Source: JAHFRG01 sp036522275 (GTDB lineage: Bacteria; Pseudomonadota; Gammaproteobacteria; Burkholderiales; JAHFRG01). Taken from it: a stretch of 46,044 nucleotides of DNA. Both the position numbers and the translations under genes were made by a program. Position 1 is the first letter of the stretch, and each line of letters opens with the position of its first letter. The stretch lies in the NCBI GenBank assembly GCA_036522275.1, contig DATDGC010000013.1:1-46044 (forward strand), written 5' to 3'. The notes under the pieces were generated by a model. It had not been told where the DNA came from. It searched no databases and was given only the letters and a program-made list of their open reading frames with translations. This document shows positions 7,345-15,675 of this stretch, one piece after another.

Positions 7345-8463
7345 TTAAAGCAGCACCAGATTATCGCGGTGAATGAGCTCGGGTTCGTCCACGTAGCCCA
7401 GCACTGATTCGATTTCATGGCTCGGCAGCCGTAGAATGCGGCGCGTGTCCGCGGCATTATAATTGACCAGTCCGCGCGCAATTTCCCGCCCTTGCGGGTC
7501 AAAACAGGCCACCACTTCGCCGCGCTCGAAATCACCCGATAAATCGCAGACACCAATCGGCAGCAGGCTTTTGCCGTCCGCGCAGAGCGCCCGCGCCGCC
7601 CCGGCATCCAGCACCAGTTTACCGCGCACTTGCAGATGATCGGCGAGCCATTGCTTGCGCGCGGCAAGGGTCATGGTGTCGGCAGTGATATGGGTGCCGA
7701 TGGCTTCCCCTTGCACGAGCCTGAGCAGAACATTGTCTTCATAACCTGAAGCGATGATGGTATGCGCCCCGCTGCGGGCGGCGCGCTTGGCGGCAAGTAC
7801 TTTGGTGAGCATGCCGCCACTGCCGACATGCGAGCCGCTGCCGCCCGCCATTTTTTCAAGCTCTGCATCACCCGCCCGCGCTGCGTTTACCAATGTGGCC
7901 TGCGGGCTTTTGCGTGGATCGGCGGTATACAGTCCCGCTTGGTCGGTGAGAATGATCAACGCATCGGCTTCAACCAGGTTGGTGACCAGAGCGCCCAGCG
8001 TGTCGTTGTCGCCGAAACGGATCTCGTCGGTCACCACCGTGTCGTTTTCATTGATGATGGGGATGACATTGAGGACGAGCAGAGCGCGCAGGGTAGAGCG
8101 GGCGTTGAGATAACGCTTGCGGTCGGACAAGTCTTCGTGGGTCAGAAGAATCTGGGCGGTGTGCAAGCCGAACTCCCTGAAGCAGGTCTCATATGCCTGT
8201 ATCAATCCCATTTGGCCGACCGCTGCTGCGGCCTGCAGCTCGTGCATGGTGTTCGGGCGCTTGTTCCAACCGAGCCGCTGCATGCCTTCGGCGATGGCCC
8301 CGGATGAAACCAGCAGTACTTCCTTACCGAGGCTCTTCAGCGCAGCAATCTGCCCAGCCCAGCGCGCGAGCGCGGCATGTTCCAGCCCTTGTCCCTGATT
8401 AGTGACCAGGCTGCTGCCGACTTTTACTACCAGCCGTTTGGCGTTTTTTAAAACCTCTCGCAT
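7345..8463 (-). CDS. proB: Glutamate 5-kinase
   Basis: 372 aa. The amino-acid kinase domain begins RLVVKVGSSLVTN and has VLLVSSGAIAEGMQRLGW, NENDTVV and FGDNDTLGALV; a C-terminal PUA domain covers about residues 275-360 (RGKLVLDAGAARAL...). It phosphorylates glutamate in the first step of proline synthesis in the cytoplasm. It follows obgE with only three bases between the genes, the last member of the rplU-rpmA-obgE-proB series common in Betaproteobacteria. A 7-bp hairpin CTTTAAG/CTTAAAG overlaps its stop codon between it and the convergent DUF3501 gene; there is no T-run, so it is not a clear terminator. Confidence 0.98.
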   Translation of the reverse strand: MREVLKNAKRLVVKVGSSLVTNQGQGLEHAALARWAGQIAALKSLGKEVLLVSSGAIAEGMQRLGWNKRPNTMHELQAAAAVGQMGLIQAYETCFREFGLHTAQILLTHEDLSDRKRYLNARSTLRALLVLNVIPIINENDTVVTDEIRFGDNDTLGALVTNLVEADALIILTDQAGLYTADPRKSPQATLVNAARAGDAELEKMAGGSGSHVGSGGMLTKVLAAKRAARSGAHTIIASGYEDNVLLRLVQGEAIGTHITADTMTLAARKQWLADHLQVRGKLVLDAGAARALCADGKSLLPIGVCDLSGDFERGEVVACFDPQGREIARGLVNYNAADTRRILRLPSHEIESVLGYVDEPELIHRDNLVLL

Positions 8464-8466
8464 GAT

Positions 8467-9492
8467 TCAGCCTCCAGCTCCGCGGTTTTGTTCCAGATAC
8501 TGCATCACCGCAAAAATGAGTTCCCTGCACCCTTCGCCGGTGAGCGCTGAAATGATAAAGCTTTTTTCCTGCCAGCCAAAATCGCTCAGGAACTGCCGGC
8601 ATTTTTGCGCGCGCTCGGACGGAGTCAACAAGTCGAGTTTGTTGAGCACCAGCCAGCGCGGCTTGCGGTAAAGCGCTTCATCGTATTTTTTGAGTTCTTC
8701 GATTACTGCGCGAGCATCACGCACTGGATTTGCCGTTTCGTCGAGCGGCGCGATGTCAACAAGGTGCAGTAAAAGACGAGTACGCGCGAGGTGCTTCAGG
8801 AACTGGTGTCCCAGTCCGGCGCCTTCAGCCGCGCCTTCGATCAGCCCGGGAATGTCGGCAATCACGAAGCTACGGTCGTGGTCCACACGCACCACGCCCA
8901 GATGCGGATGCAGGGTGGTAAAAAGATAGTCCGCCACTTTGGGGCGCGCCGCCGACACCGCACGGATGAGCGTGGATTTGCCGGCATTGGGCATGCCCAG
9001 CAGCCCAACATCCGCCAGCACCTTAAGTTCCAGTTTGAGCTCGCGGCTTTGTCCTTGTGTGCCCGGAGTGAACCGGCGCGGAGCACGGTTGGTGCTGGAT
9101 TTGAAATGCAGGTTGCCCAAACCGCCTTCGCCGCCTTTGGCGAACAGCGCTTTTTGTCCGTGCTGTGCAAGATCAGCGATGGTTTCGCCGGTATGAGTGT
9201 CACTGACCACCGTGCCGACCGGCATGCGCAGCACCACATCTTCAGCGCCTTTGCCGTAGCAGTCGCTGCCACGGCCTTTTTCGCCGTTTTTGGCGTGGTG
9301 GATGCGCGCGTAACGGTAATCAATAAGCGTATTGATGTTGCGATCGGCAACAGCGTATATGCTGCCGCCGCGCCCACCGTCCCCCCCATCGGGCCCGCCG
9401 CGCGGCACGTATTTCTCCCGGCGAAAGCTGGCCACACCGTCGCCGCCATTGCCGGCGATGACTTGTATTATTGCCTCGTCGATAAATTTCAT
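8467..9492 (-). CDS. obgE: Ribosome-associated GTPase ObgE/CgtA
   Basis: 341 aa. The glycine-rich Obg fold fills residues 1-158 (GNGGDGVASFRREKYVPRGGPDGGDGG in sections), followed by the G domain with G1 GMPNAGKST, G3 DIPGL and G4 NKLD. It binds the 50S subunit and links ribosome maturation to stress and cell-cycle control. The short C-terminal tail typical of many Betaproteobacteria is present (EQNRGAGG). No good Shine-Dalgarno precedes the ATG at 9492. A second, truncated copy of its first 19 codons lies 135 bp upstream, and a terminator separates it from rpmA, so obgE and proB may need their own promoter or read-through. Confidence 0.97.
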   Translation of the reverse strand: MKFIDEAIIQVIAGNGGDGVASFRREKYVPRGGPDGGDGGRGGSIYAVADRNINTLIDYRYARIHHAKNGEKGRGSDCYGKGAEDVVLRMPVGTVVSDTHTGETIADLAQHGQKALFAKGGEGGLGNLHFKSSTNRAPRRFTPGTQGQSRELKLELKVLADVGLLGMPNAGKSTLIRAVSAARPKVADYLFTTLHPHLGVVRVDHDRSFVIADIPGLIEGAAEGAGLGHQFLKHLARTRLLLHLVDIAPLDETANPVRDARAVIEELKKYDEALYRKPRWLVLNKLDLLTPSERAQKCRQFLSDFGWQEKSFIISALTGEGCRELIFAVMQYLEQNRGAGG

Positions 9493-9525
9493 ATAGTTTG
9501 TTCTTGCGCCAGCTTCGGTGAAGGC

Positions 9526-9627
9526 TTACTTCCGCGCAGCGGAAGTTATGCCGAAACCAAAACTCAAGTCGCCGTCGCCGCCATTGCCGGTGATGACTTG
9601 AATTATTGCTTCGTCTATGAATTTCAT
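9526..9627 (-). pseudogene. Truncated duplicate of the obgE 5' end
   Basis: A 33-codon frame starts MKFIDEAIIQVITGNGGDG, nearly identical to the ObgE start (one Ala-to-Thr change), then turns into unrelated sequence and ends at TAA. Over the 57 shared bases there are six differences, five of them synonymous. The similarity begins essentially at the ATG and does not include upstream sequence. An 8-bp perfect hairpin (ACTTCCGC/GCGGAAGT, 9528-9546) covers its end. It could be a duplication relic, a leftover of recombination with a foreign obgE allele, or a short leader peptide. Confidence 0.75.
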
Positions 9628-9660
9628 GTTGGAAACCGCATTTTAATTTTCAACCGGCTG

Positions 9661-9690
9661 AAACAAAAAAGCCCTATCGAGCGATAGGGC
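9661..9690 (-). terminator. Rho-independent terminator after rpmA
   Basis: Read on the minus strand, the stem GCCCTATCG/CGATAGGGC is followed by TTTTTTGTTT. It lies 24 bases after the rpmA stop codon and 34 bases before the obgE duplicate fragment. It should end most rplU-rpmA transcripts. Confidence 0.9.
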
Positions 9691-9713
9691 TTTGCTGTTC
9701 GGTTAGACGCCCG

Positions 9714-9971
9714 CTAAACCGGAACCACGCTTACGGTATTGTGGTTCTCGGGTCCCTTCACATTGAAGCGCACTTTCCCTGCAACTTTGGCGAACAAGGT
9801 GTGATCCTTGCCGGTGCCGACATTGTCGCCGGCATGAACCCGCGTGCCGCGTTGGCGCACAATGATGCTGCCAGCGGAAATCAGTTCGCCGCCGAAACAT
9901 TTCACGCCCAGGCGCTTGGACTGCGAATCGCGGCCGTTGCGGGAACTGCCGCCCGCTTTTTTATGTGCCAT
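9714..9971 (-). CDS. rpmA: 50S ribosomal protein L27
   Basis: 85 aa, the family length. The N-terminus MAHKKAGGSSRNGRDSQSKR is the standard unprocessed form, followed by LGVKCFGG, GSIIVRQRGT, and GDNVGTGKDHTLFAK. L27 reaches the peptidyl-transferase centre of the large subunit. It follows rplU by 12 bases on the same strand and is followed by a strong terminator. Confidence 0.98.
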   Translation of the reverse strand: MAHKKAGGSSRNGRDSQSKRLGVKCFGGELISAGSIIVRQRGTRVHAGDNVGTGKDHTLFAKVAGKVRFNVKGPENHNTVSVVPV

Positions 9972-9983
9972 GCTTAACCTTCC

Positions 9984-10295
9984 TCATGCAGAGATTGCGT
10001 CGATGCGAATTTCCGTGTAGTTCTGGCGGTGGCCCTGGGTCCTGCGGTAATTCTTGCGGCGGCGCATCTTGAAAATGAGCAACTTCTCGCCGCGCCCGTG
10101 GGCGATCACGGTGGCTTTGACAGTGGCGCCCCGAACCCACGGAGCGCCCGTCGCTATCTTGTCGCCGTTGGCGACCAACAGCACCTGATCGAGCACGATT
10201 TCGCTGCCGACCGCCTGCGGTATCTGCTCGATTTTCAGTTTTTCACCAGAGGTAACACGGTACTGCTTGCCTCCGGTTTTTATCACCGCGTACAT
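9984..10295 (-). CDS. rplU: 50S ribosomal protein L21
   Basis: 103 aa from the ATG at 10295 (MYAVIKTGGKQYRVTSGEKL), which matches the usual L21 start and length and has GGAG about five bases upstream; an upstream TTG at 10307 is unlikely. The C-terminal motif KMRRRKNYRRTQGHRQNYTE is typical. L21 binds 23S rRNA in the large subunit. First gene of the rplU-rpmA unit, with a good promoter in the divergent region shared with ispB. Confidence 0.98.
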   Translation of the reverse strand: MYAVIKTGGKQYRVTSGEKLKIEQIPQAVGSEIVLDQVLLVANGDKIATGAPWVRGATVKATVIAHGRGEKLLIFKMRRRKNYRRTQGHRQNYTEIRIDAISA

Positions 10296-10337
10296 GTTAT
10301 GCTCCAATCGAGTCCTAATTTCTTCAGTTAACTACTA

Positions 10338-10366
10338 ATTTTATATCAACCAACAGGCCCAGTCAA
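10338..10366 (-). promoter_or_regulatory. Predicted sigma70 promoter of rplU-rpmA
   Basis: On the minus strand TTGACT (10361-10366) and TAAAAT (10338-10343) are separated by 17 bp; an overlapping TATAAA gives a shorter spacing. The start would fall near 10331, leaving a leader of about 35 nt before rplU. Confidence 0.6.
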
Positions 10367-10484
10367 AACTCGCACTCTTCACCCCAAAGCAAGCGCAAGC
10401 AACGAACCAGCCTCTACAAACCGGCTTATTCTGTTATGCTTGGAGGACATTCTCCTGCAATGGTATTTTAATTTGGGCACCTCT

Positions 10485-11453
10485 TTGTCAATTGAGGCCA
10501 TCAGAGGATCCATCGAGCAGGACATGCGCGAGGTGGATCAGGTCATCCGCAAGCGCTTGCATTCTGATGTCGCGCTGGTGCGCCAGGTTGCCGAATACAT
10601 CATAAACAGCGGCGGCAAGCGCTTGCGCCCGGCGCTGGTTATCCTTTCAGCGGGCGCGTTTGACTACCACGGCACGCATCATTATGACCTGGCGGCGGTG
10701 ATTGAATTCATCCACACGGCCACCTTGCTGCATGACGATGTGGTGGACGGATCGGCGCTGCGCCGCAGCAGTCCCACCGCGAATGCATTGTTCGGTAATG
10801 CCGCCAGTGTGCTGGTGGGTGATTTCGTTTACTCACGGTCATTCCAGATGATGGTGGAAGTTGACAGCATGCGCGTGATGCGGGTTTTGGCCGATGCCAC
10901 CAATGTCATCGCTGAGGGCGAAGTGTTGCAGTTATTGAATTGCCATAACGCAGACCTTGACGAACAAAGCTACTTGAAAGTGATACGTTATAAAACTGCC
11001 AAGCTGTTTGAGGCGGCTACCCGGCTCGGCGCGATACTTGGCAACGCCTCAACCCGGGACGAGGAGGCCATGGCATGCTATGGCATGCATCTCGGCACTG
11101 CCTTCCAGCTCATTGATGATGTGCTCGACTATTCCGGAGACCGCCAGCAGACCGGGAAGAACATCGGTGATGATTTAGCCGAAGGCAAACCGACTTTGCC
11201 GCTGATTTATGCGATGCAATACGGCAACGAAAACCAGGCGGCAATCATCCGCAAAGCGATCGAGCAGGGTGGACTCGAGGAATTTGAAACGGTGCTAAAT
11301 ACCATTCATGAAACCCGAGCTCTCGACTATGCGCGTGCCCAAGCCAAGGTCGAAGCGCAAGCAGCATGTACAGCTTGCGCAGTGCTGCCGCGTTCAAATT
11401 ACCGTGATTCTTTGTTACAATTAGCGGACTTTGCGGTAAGCAGAAGCTGTTAG
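10485..11453 (+). CDS. ispB: Octaprenyl diphosphate synthase
   Basis: 322 aa from a TTG at 10485 (SIEAIRGSIEQDMREVD), which gives the E. coli IspB length; the frame also opens at a TTG at 10440 and neither has a clear ribosome binding site. The two aspartate-rich motifs of trans-prenyltransferases are present: LLHDDVVDGSALRR and LIDDVLDYSGD. GGKRLRP and the KTA motif are intact. It extends farnesyl diphosphate with isopentenyl units to make the quinone side chain. It is divergent from rplU, as in many Gammaproteobacteria and Betaproteobacteria. Its TAG stop lies inside the arm of a hairpin (11447-11506). Confidence 0.95.
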   Translation: MSIEAIRGSIEQDMREVDQVIRKRLHSDVALVRQVAEYIINSGGKRLRPALVILSAGAFDYHGTHHYDLAAVIEFIHTATLLHDDVVDGSALRRSSPTANALFGNAASVLVGDFVYSRSFQMMVEVDSMRVMRVLADATNVIAEGEVLQLLNCHNADLDEQSYLKVIRYKTAKLFEAATRLGAILGNASTRDEEAMACYGMHLGTAFQLIDDVLDYSGDRQQTGKNIGDDLAEGKPTLPLIYAMQYGNENQAAIIRKAIEQGGLEEFETVLNTIHETRALDYARAQAKVEAQAACTACAVLPRSNYRDSLLQLADFAVSRSC

Positions 11454-11506
11454 AACGTGTCTCACAAATGGTAGCGTTTGCCACGGTTATGAGACAGGTT
11501 CTACAG
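11447..11506. repeat. Long hairpin / mini inverted repeat over the ispB stop codon
   Basis: AGAACGTGTCTCA (11452-11464) and TGAGACAGGTTCT (11490-11502) are inverted with one mismatch, and the outer CTGT/ACAG extends the pairing. The loop is 25 nt. No T-run follows. It may be a small mobile-element relic or an mRNA 3'-end stabiliser. Confidence 0.6.
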
Positions 11507-11554
11507 ACCATCTCAAGCCGGGCCTGACGTGATCCCGGACTGCTGCAATATATT

Positions 11555-11631
11555 CGGGGTGTAGCTCAGCCTGGTAGAGTACTGCGTTCGGGACGCAGGA
11601 GTCGCTGGTTCGAATCCAGTCACCCCGACCA
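11555..11631 (+). tRNA. tRNA-Pro (anticodon CGG)
   Basis: 77 nt with genomic CCA. The acceptor stem CGGGGTG pairs with CACCCCG. The anticodon stem CTGCG/CGCAG encloses TTCGGGA, giving anticodon CGG, which reads codon CCG. The T arm carries GGTTCGAATCC. It stands alone between ispB and the PP0621 gene. Confidence 0.97.
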
Positions 11632-11669
11632 TTCATGATTACGGGGCACTTTACGCAGCGGAGATAAGC

Positions 11670-11897
11670 TTGAGCAGATTGCTGTTACTGATAATTGTCG
11701 CGTTGCTGGTTTACTGGGTTCTCAGGAGTTATCGCAAGGGCCTGCTAAAACCACATCAGCATCGGGACGCCACGGGCGAAGACATGGTGCGCTGCGTGCA
11801 TTGCGGCGTGAACTTGCCGAAGAGCGAAAGCTTTACCAGCCAGGGTGATTTTTTCTGCTCCCAAGAACATCAGCGCGCGCACCCGAACAAAAAATAA
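11670..11897 (+). CDS. PP0621 family small membrane protein
   Basis: 75 aa from a TTG start. One N-terminal membrane segment (LLLLIIVALLVYWVL) is followed by a short cytoplasmic domain with CVHCG and FFCSQEH, a likely zinc site of the PP0621 type. The function is unknown. The gene regularly precedes pilS-pilR in Betaproteobacteria and Pseudomonas, as here (26-bp gap to pilS). Confidence 0.85.
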   Translation: MSRLLLLIIVALLVYWVLRSYRKGLLKPHQHRDATGEDMVRCVHCGVNLPKSESFTSQGDFFCSQEHQRAHPNKK

Positions 11898-11923
11898 TCC
11901 GACCCGCTGACGGTGATGAGTTA

Positions 11924-13666
11924 ATGCAAGTGCCAGATTCGCAAATGCATGGCTCGAGCAAGCCCGGAGACGCAACCCAAGCCGATCTTGGCGGCGGGGG
12001 TATTGGAATTTTACGCCGCTCCGCATCCTTCCTCAGGGTGCTTCGCCACACCCTGTGGCGGGAGATGACCGCGTTGCCGCAGTTGCTGAGCGTACAGCAA
12101 ATTGAGCACCCCGCTTCCTTCTGGCGCTCCCTTTTCTATTTCAATTTTTACCGGCTGGCTGTCGCACTTTCGTTTATTTTCACCGCCGGATTTTTCGGAC
12201 ATACCCTGTTTGGTTCGCTCGATCGAGGCTTGTTTTTGCGTGGCAGTATAATGTACGTGCTGTTCGGTATTTTTTGTCATTTCACTATCTCTGCGCGCCG
12301 TCCGCATTTTGACCTGCAGCTAAGCTTGCAGGTTTTTGGCGACATCGTGTTTCTGGTGATTCTGATGTATGCCAGCGGCGGCATCGCCAGCGGACTCGGC
12401 CTGCCGCTTCTGGCGTCCCTGGCTGCCGCGGGCTTGATCAGCCGCGGGCGGCTCACCTTGTTTTATGCGGCGCTGGCCAGCATCGCAGTGCTGCTGCAGC
12501 AAACCCTGCAGGTGCTGCAAGGGCATGAGGATAGCACGCAGTATGTCCAGTCCGGCATGCTCAGCATCGGTTACTTTGCGACTGCTTGGCTGGCGTATAC
12601 GCTTGCCAAGTATACTTTGGCCAGCGAACGGCTTGCATTGCAGCGCGGCATGGACCTTGCCAACTTGGCGCAAGCCAATCAACTGGTGATTCGGGATATG
12701 CAGGATGGCGTTCTGGTGGTGGACGAAAAGGGCGTGATCCGGCAACATAATTCGCAGGCGGGAAGGTTTTTAGGGGTGCTGCCCCGTGAGCGAAAAGACA
12801 TGCTGTTGCACGAATATGCCCCGGCGCTGGCGCAGCAGCTTGAGCGCTGGCGTAATCGGCCTGACGCCGCGATCCAGCCGCTGGCGGTTTCACGCACACG
12901 TCTGATCGGAGTACGCTTTGTGGCGGTGGGCGACAGCTATGCTCTTGGCACCGTTATTTTTCTTGAAGATTTGAGTCGGGTTCAGGCGCAAGCCCAGCAG
13001 CTCAAACTCGCCGCTTTAGGCAGGCTTACCGCTAATATCGCGCACGAAATCCGGAATCCCTTGAGTTCAATCAGCCATGCCACTGAGCTGCTTCAGGAAG
13101 AATCCGAGCATACTGAAACGCAAGCCCGCTTGCTGGAAATTATCAGCGACAACGCACAACGATTGGACTGCATGGTGCAGGACGTGCTCAAGCTCAACCG
13201 CCGCGACCGGGCGCTGCGCGAGAACATAAAGCTGGAGAATTTCCTGCGGACTTTTATAGAGGAGTTCTGCCGGAACGAAAAGATTCCAGCCAATATTTTC
13301 AAGCTGGAGAGCCACACTCAACCTGGGGTGTTTTTTGACCGCAGTCATTTGAACCAAGTGATGTGGAATCTGTGCCGTAACGCTTTACGCTATTGCCAGC
13401 GGCGGGAGGGCAGCATCCGGCTGGTAGCGTCGGGCAGCGGCACCGGCAAGGATACGGTAAGATTAGACGTTATCGACGACGGGCCGGGAGTGCCGCCAGC
13501 GTTCCGCAGCCACTTGTTTGAACCGTTTTTTACCACGGCGGCAAGCGGCACCGGCTTGGGGCTGTACATCGCACGCGAAATTTGTGACGCCAATGACGCC
13601 ACATTGGATTACGTGGAAGCAACAAGCGGCGGCCATTTCACCGTACTTTGCAAGGCAACAGCATGA
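11924..13666 (+). CDS. pilS: PilS-like sensor histidine kinase
   Basis: 580 aa. An N-terminal region with about six membrane segments (residues ~75-225, including FWRSLFYFNFYRLAVALSF in part) is followed by a PAS domain (VIRDMQDGVLVVDEKG, ~250-350), the HisKA dimerisation helix with the phospho-acceptor histidine in NIAHEIRNPLSSI (~375), and the HATPase domain with N box NLCRNALRY, G1 DDGPGVPP and GTGLGLYIA. It is a membrane kinase that phosphorylates the regulator encoded next, with which it overlaps by ATGA. In Pseudomonas this pair controls pilA; no pilin gene is in the window, so the target here is inferred. Confidence 0.9.
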   Translation: MQVPDSQMHGSSKPGDATQADLGGGGIGILRRSASFLRVLRHTLWREMTALPQLLSVQQIEHPASFWRSLFYFNFYRLAVALSFIFTAGFFGHTLFGSLDRGLFLRGSIMYVLFGIFCHFTISARRPHFDLQLSLQVFGDIVFLVILMYASGGIASGLGLPLLASLAAAGLISRGRLTLFYAALASIAVLLQQTLQVLQGHEDSTQYVQSGMLSIGYFATAWLAYTLAKYTLASERLALQRGMDLANLAQANQLVIRDMQDGVLVVDEKGVIRQHNSQAGRFLGVLPRERKDMLLHEYAPALAQQLERWRNRPDAAIQPLAVSRTRLIGVRFVAVGDSYALGTVIFLEDLSRVQAQAQQLKLAALGRLTANIAHEIRNPLSSISHATELLQEESEHTETQARLLEIISDNAQRLDCMVQDVLKLNRRDRALRENIKLENFLRTFIEEFCRNEKIPANIFKLESHTQPGVFFDRSHLNQVMWNLCRNALRYCQRREGSIRLVASGSGTGKDTVRLDVIDDGPGVPPAFRSHLFEPFFTTAASGTGLGLYIAREICDANDATLDYVEATSGGHFTVLCKATA

Positions 13667-15027
13667 CCAAACGCAAACAGTCGAAGTTAGAAGGCGCATC
13701 GTCGGGGCGCAACGTTCTCATCGTGGACGATGAGGCTGATATCCTGGAGCTGTTGGAGCTTACTTTGTTGCGCATGGGACTGGGAGTAGAACGCGCAGAA
13801 GATCTTGCTTCGGCGACCAAGCTTTTACAAACCCAGCATTATGATTTATGTCTCACTGACATGCGTTTGCCCGACGGCGATGGACTGGAACTGGTCAAGT
13901 ATATTGATACGCATTGTGACGATTTGCCGGTAGCAGTGATCACCGCCCACGGCAGCGCCGAGAACGCGGTTGCCGCTTTGAAGGCCGGCGCCTTCGATTA
14001 CATTGCCAAACCGGTGTCTCTGGAACAGTTGCGCACCCTGGTAAAGTCTGCGTTAAGTCTCACCCAGCCAGTCGACGATAAATCCGGCGATAACCAGCTG
14101 CTTGGCGGGTCCGAAGCTATGAGCCAGGTGCGCCAATTGATCGACAAGCTCTCGCGCAGCGAAGCGCCGGTTTATATCAGCGGCGAATCGGGGAGCGGCA
14201 AGGAGCTTGCAGCAAGGCTAATCCATGAAAAAAGCGCACGCCGAAGCGGCCCGTTTGTTCCGGTAAACTGCGGCGCGATCCCCGAAAACCTGATGGAAAG
14301 CGAGTTTTTCGGATACAAGAAGGGCGCCTTTACCGGTGCCGAGCAAGACCGCGAAGGTTTTTTTCAGGCGGCAAACGGCGGCACGCTGTTTCTCGATGAA
14401 GTGGCAGACCTGCCCTTGTTGATGCAGGTCAAACTGCTGCGCGCGATACAGGAGAAAAAAGTGCGCAAGGTAGGTTCCACCCAGGAGGAGAGCGCCGATG
14501 TGCGCATCATCAGCGCCACCCACCAGAACCTTGCGAATGGCGTGGAAAACGGTAAATTCCGCCAGGATCTTTATTACCGGCTTAACGTGATAGAACTGAA
14601 GATGCCTTCGCTGCGCGACATGCGTGAGGATATTCCTTTGATGGCTCAGGCGGTTTTAGCCCGCCTTGCCAAACAGCACGGGGCTACCGCAAGCGAGTTC
14701 GAGGAGGATGCGTTGCAAGCGCTCTTCCAATACGATTTCCCGGGCAATGTGCGCGAGCTTGAAAATATCCTGGAACGGTCGCTGGCGCTTAGCACAGGGG
14801 CCAAAATCTCGCGTGAGGACTTGCAGCTCACCCCGCAACAGCCTGTGGAACGAGCGGGCGTTCCCGACGGCAAATGGCCATTGCAGGATTATCTCGATAG
14901 TCTTGAAAAGGAAGCGATACTGGAAGCCTTGGGGAAGACCCGCTTTAACCGCACCGCGGCTGCGAAGTTGCTCGGGATCACCTTCCGTTCATTGCGCTAT
15001 CGCATGGAACGCTTGGGCATTAATTGA
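13663..15027 (+). CDS. pilR: PilR-like sigma54-dependent response regulator
   Basis: 454 aa from the ATG at 13663, which overlaps the pilS stop (ATGA) and implies translational coupling. The receiver domain holds DDEAD, the phospho-acceptor Asp in LCLTDMRLPDGDG and the conserved Lys in YIAKPV. The AAA+ domain has Walker A GESGSGKE, the sigma54 contact loop GAFTGA and Walker B GTLFLDEV. The C-terminal Fis-type helix-turn-helix is AAAKLLGITFRSLRYRM. It activates sigma54 promoters, classically pilA. All motifs are intact. Confidence 0.93.
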   Translation: MTKRKQSKLEGASSGRNVLIVDDEADILELLELTLLRMGLGVERAEDLASATKLLQTQHYDLCLTDMRLPDGDGLELVKYIDTHCDDLPVAVITAHGSAENAVAALKAGAFDYIAKPVSLEQLRTLVKSALSLTQPVDDKSGDNQLLGGSEAMSQVRQLIDKLSRSEAPVYISGESGSGKELAARLIHEKSARRSGPFVPVNCGAIPENLMESEFFGYKKGAFTGAEQDREGFFQAANGGTLFLDEVADLPLLMQVKLLRAIQEKKVRKVGSTQEESADVRIISATHQNLANGVENGKFRQDLYYRLNVIELKMPSLRDMREDIPLMAQAVLARLAKQHGATASEFEEDALQALFQYDFPGNVRELENILERSLALSTGAKISREDLQLTPQQPVERAGVPDGKWPLQDYLDSLEKEAILEALGKTRFNRTAAAKLLGITFRSLRYRMERLGIN

Positions 15028-15059
15028 GCCAGAAACCGCAGCTTTTTTCACAGCACCGC

Positions 15060-15599
15060 ATGCAGCTCAATTCCCAAGGCATATTGCAAGGCGCGCGCTA
15101 TCTCCCGTCTCCCAATTGCGATAAGCGGCCGAAAGGCTGTGCAATCGAGTTATTGGTGATCCATAACATCAGCTTGCCGCCCCATGAATTCGGCGGGCCG
15201 GGGGTGATAGAGCTGTTTACTAACCGCCTTGACCCGGACGCCCATCCCTATTATCAGGCGATCTGCAAGCTCAAGGTTTCAACGCACTTTTTTATCCGCC
15301 GCAACGGCGAAATTCTGCAATTTGTGCCCTGCCGCGAACGTGCTTGGCATGCAGGGGCATCGCAATGGCGCAGCCGCTCCTATTGCAATGACTTTTCCAT
15401 AGGCATAGAACTGGAAGGCAGCAATCTGCTGCCGTTTCGGGACGCTCAGTATGTCACGCTCCCCACGCTTACCTTGGCGCTGAAACAGGCTTATCCGGTC
15501 AAGGACATCGTAGGACATGCTGCGATTGCGTCCGGGCGCAAGACCGACCCGGGGCCGTTTTTCGATTGGGATCGGTATTTCGCCTCCCTCGGCATCTGA
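15060..15599 (+). CDS. ampD: 1,6-anhydro-N-acetylmuramyl-L-alanine amidase
   Basis: 179 aa from the ATG at 15060 (MQLNSQGILQGARYLPSPN), which aligns with the E. coli AmpD start; a TTG at 15024 overlapping the pilR stop is the alternative and would add 12 residues. Amidase_2 zinc ligands are visible: His in VIHNISLPP, the late GHAAIASGRKTDPGP with His and Asp, and the catalytic IGIELEGS. It recycles cell-wall anhydromuropeptides in the cytoplasm. It follows pilR with almost no gap, an arrangement without an obvious functional link. Confidence 0.95.
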   Translation: MQLNSQGILQGARYLPSPNCDKRPKGCAIELLVIHNISLPPHEFGGPGVIELFTNRLDPDAHPYYQAICKLKVSTHFFIRRNGEILQFVPCRERAWHAGASQWRSRSYCNDFSIGIELEGSNLLPFRDAQYVTLPTLTLALKQAYPVKDIVGHAAIASGRKTDPGPFFDWDRYFASLGI

Positions 15600-15675
15600 T
15601 TCTGCTTGCTGCCACAACCTGTAGTATCTCCTACCAGACCCTGCCACAAAAATTAGTTGCGCTCTCGAAATCAAC

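Noticed and set aside
7333..7350. CTTTAAG/CTTAAAG hairpin as a terminator
   Set aside because: The stem is short and AT-rich and no T-run follows on either strand; it also overlaps the proB stop codon.
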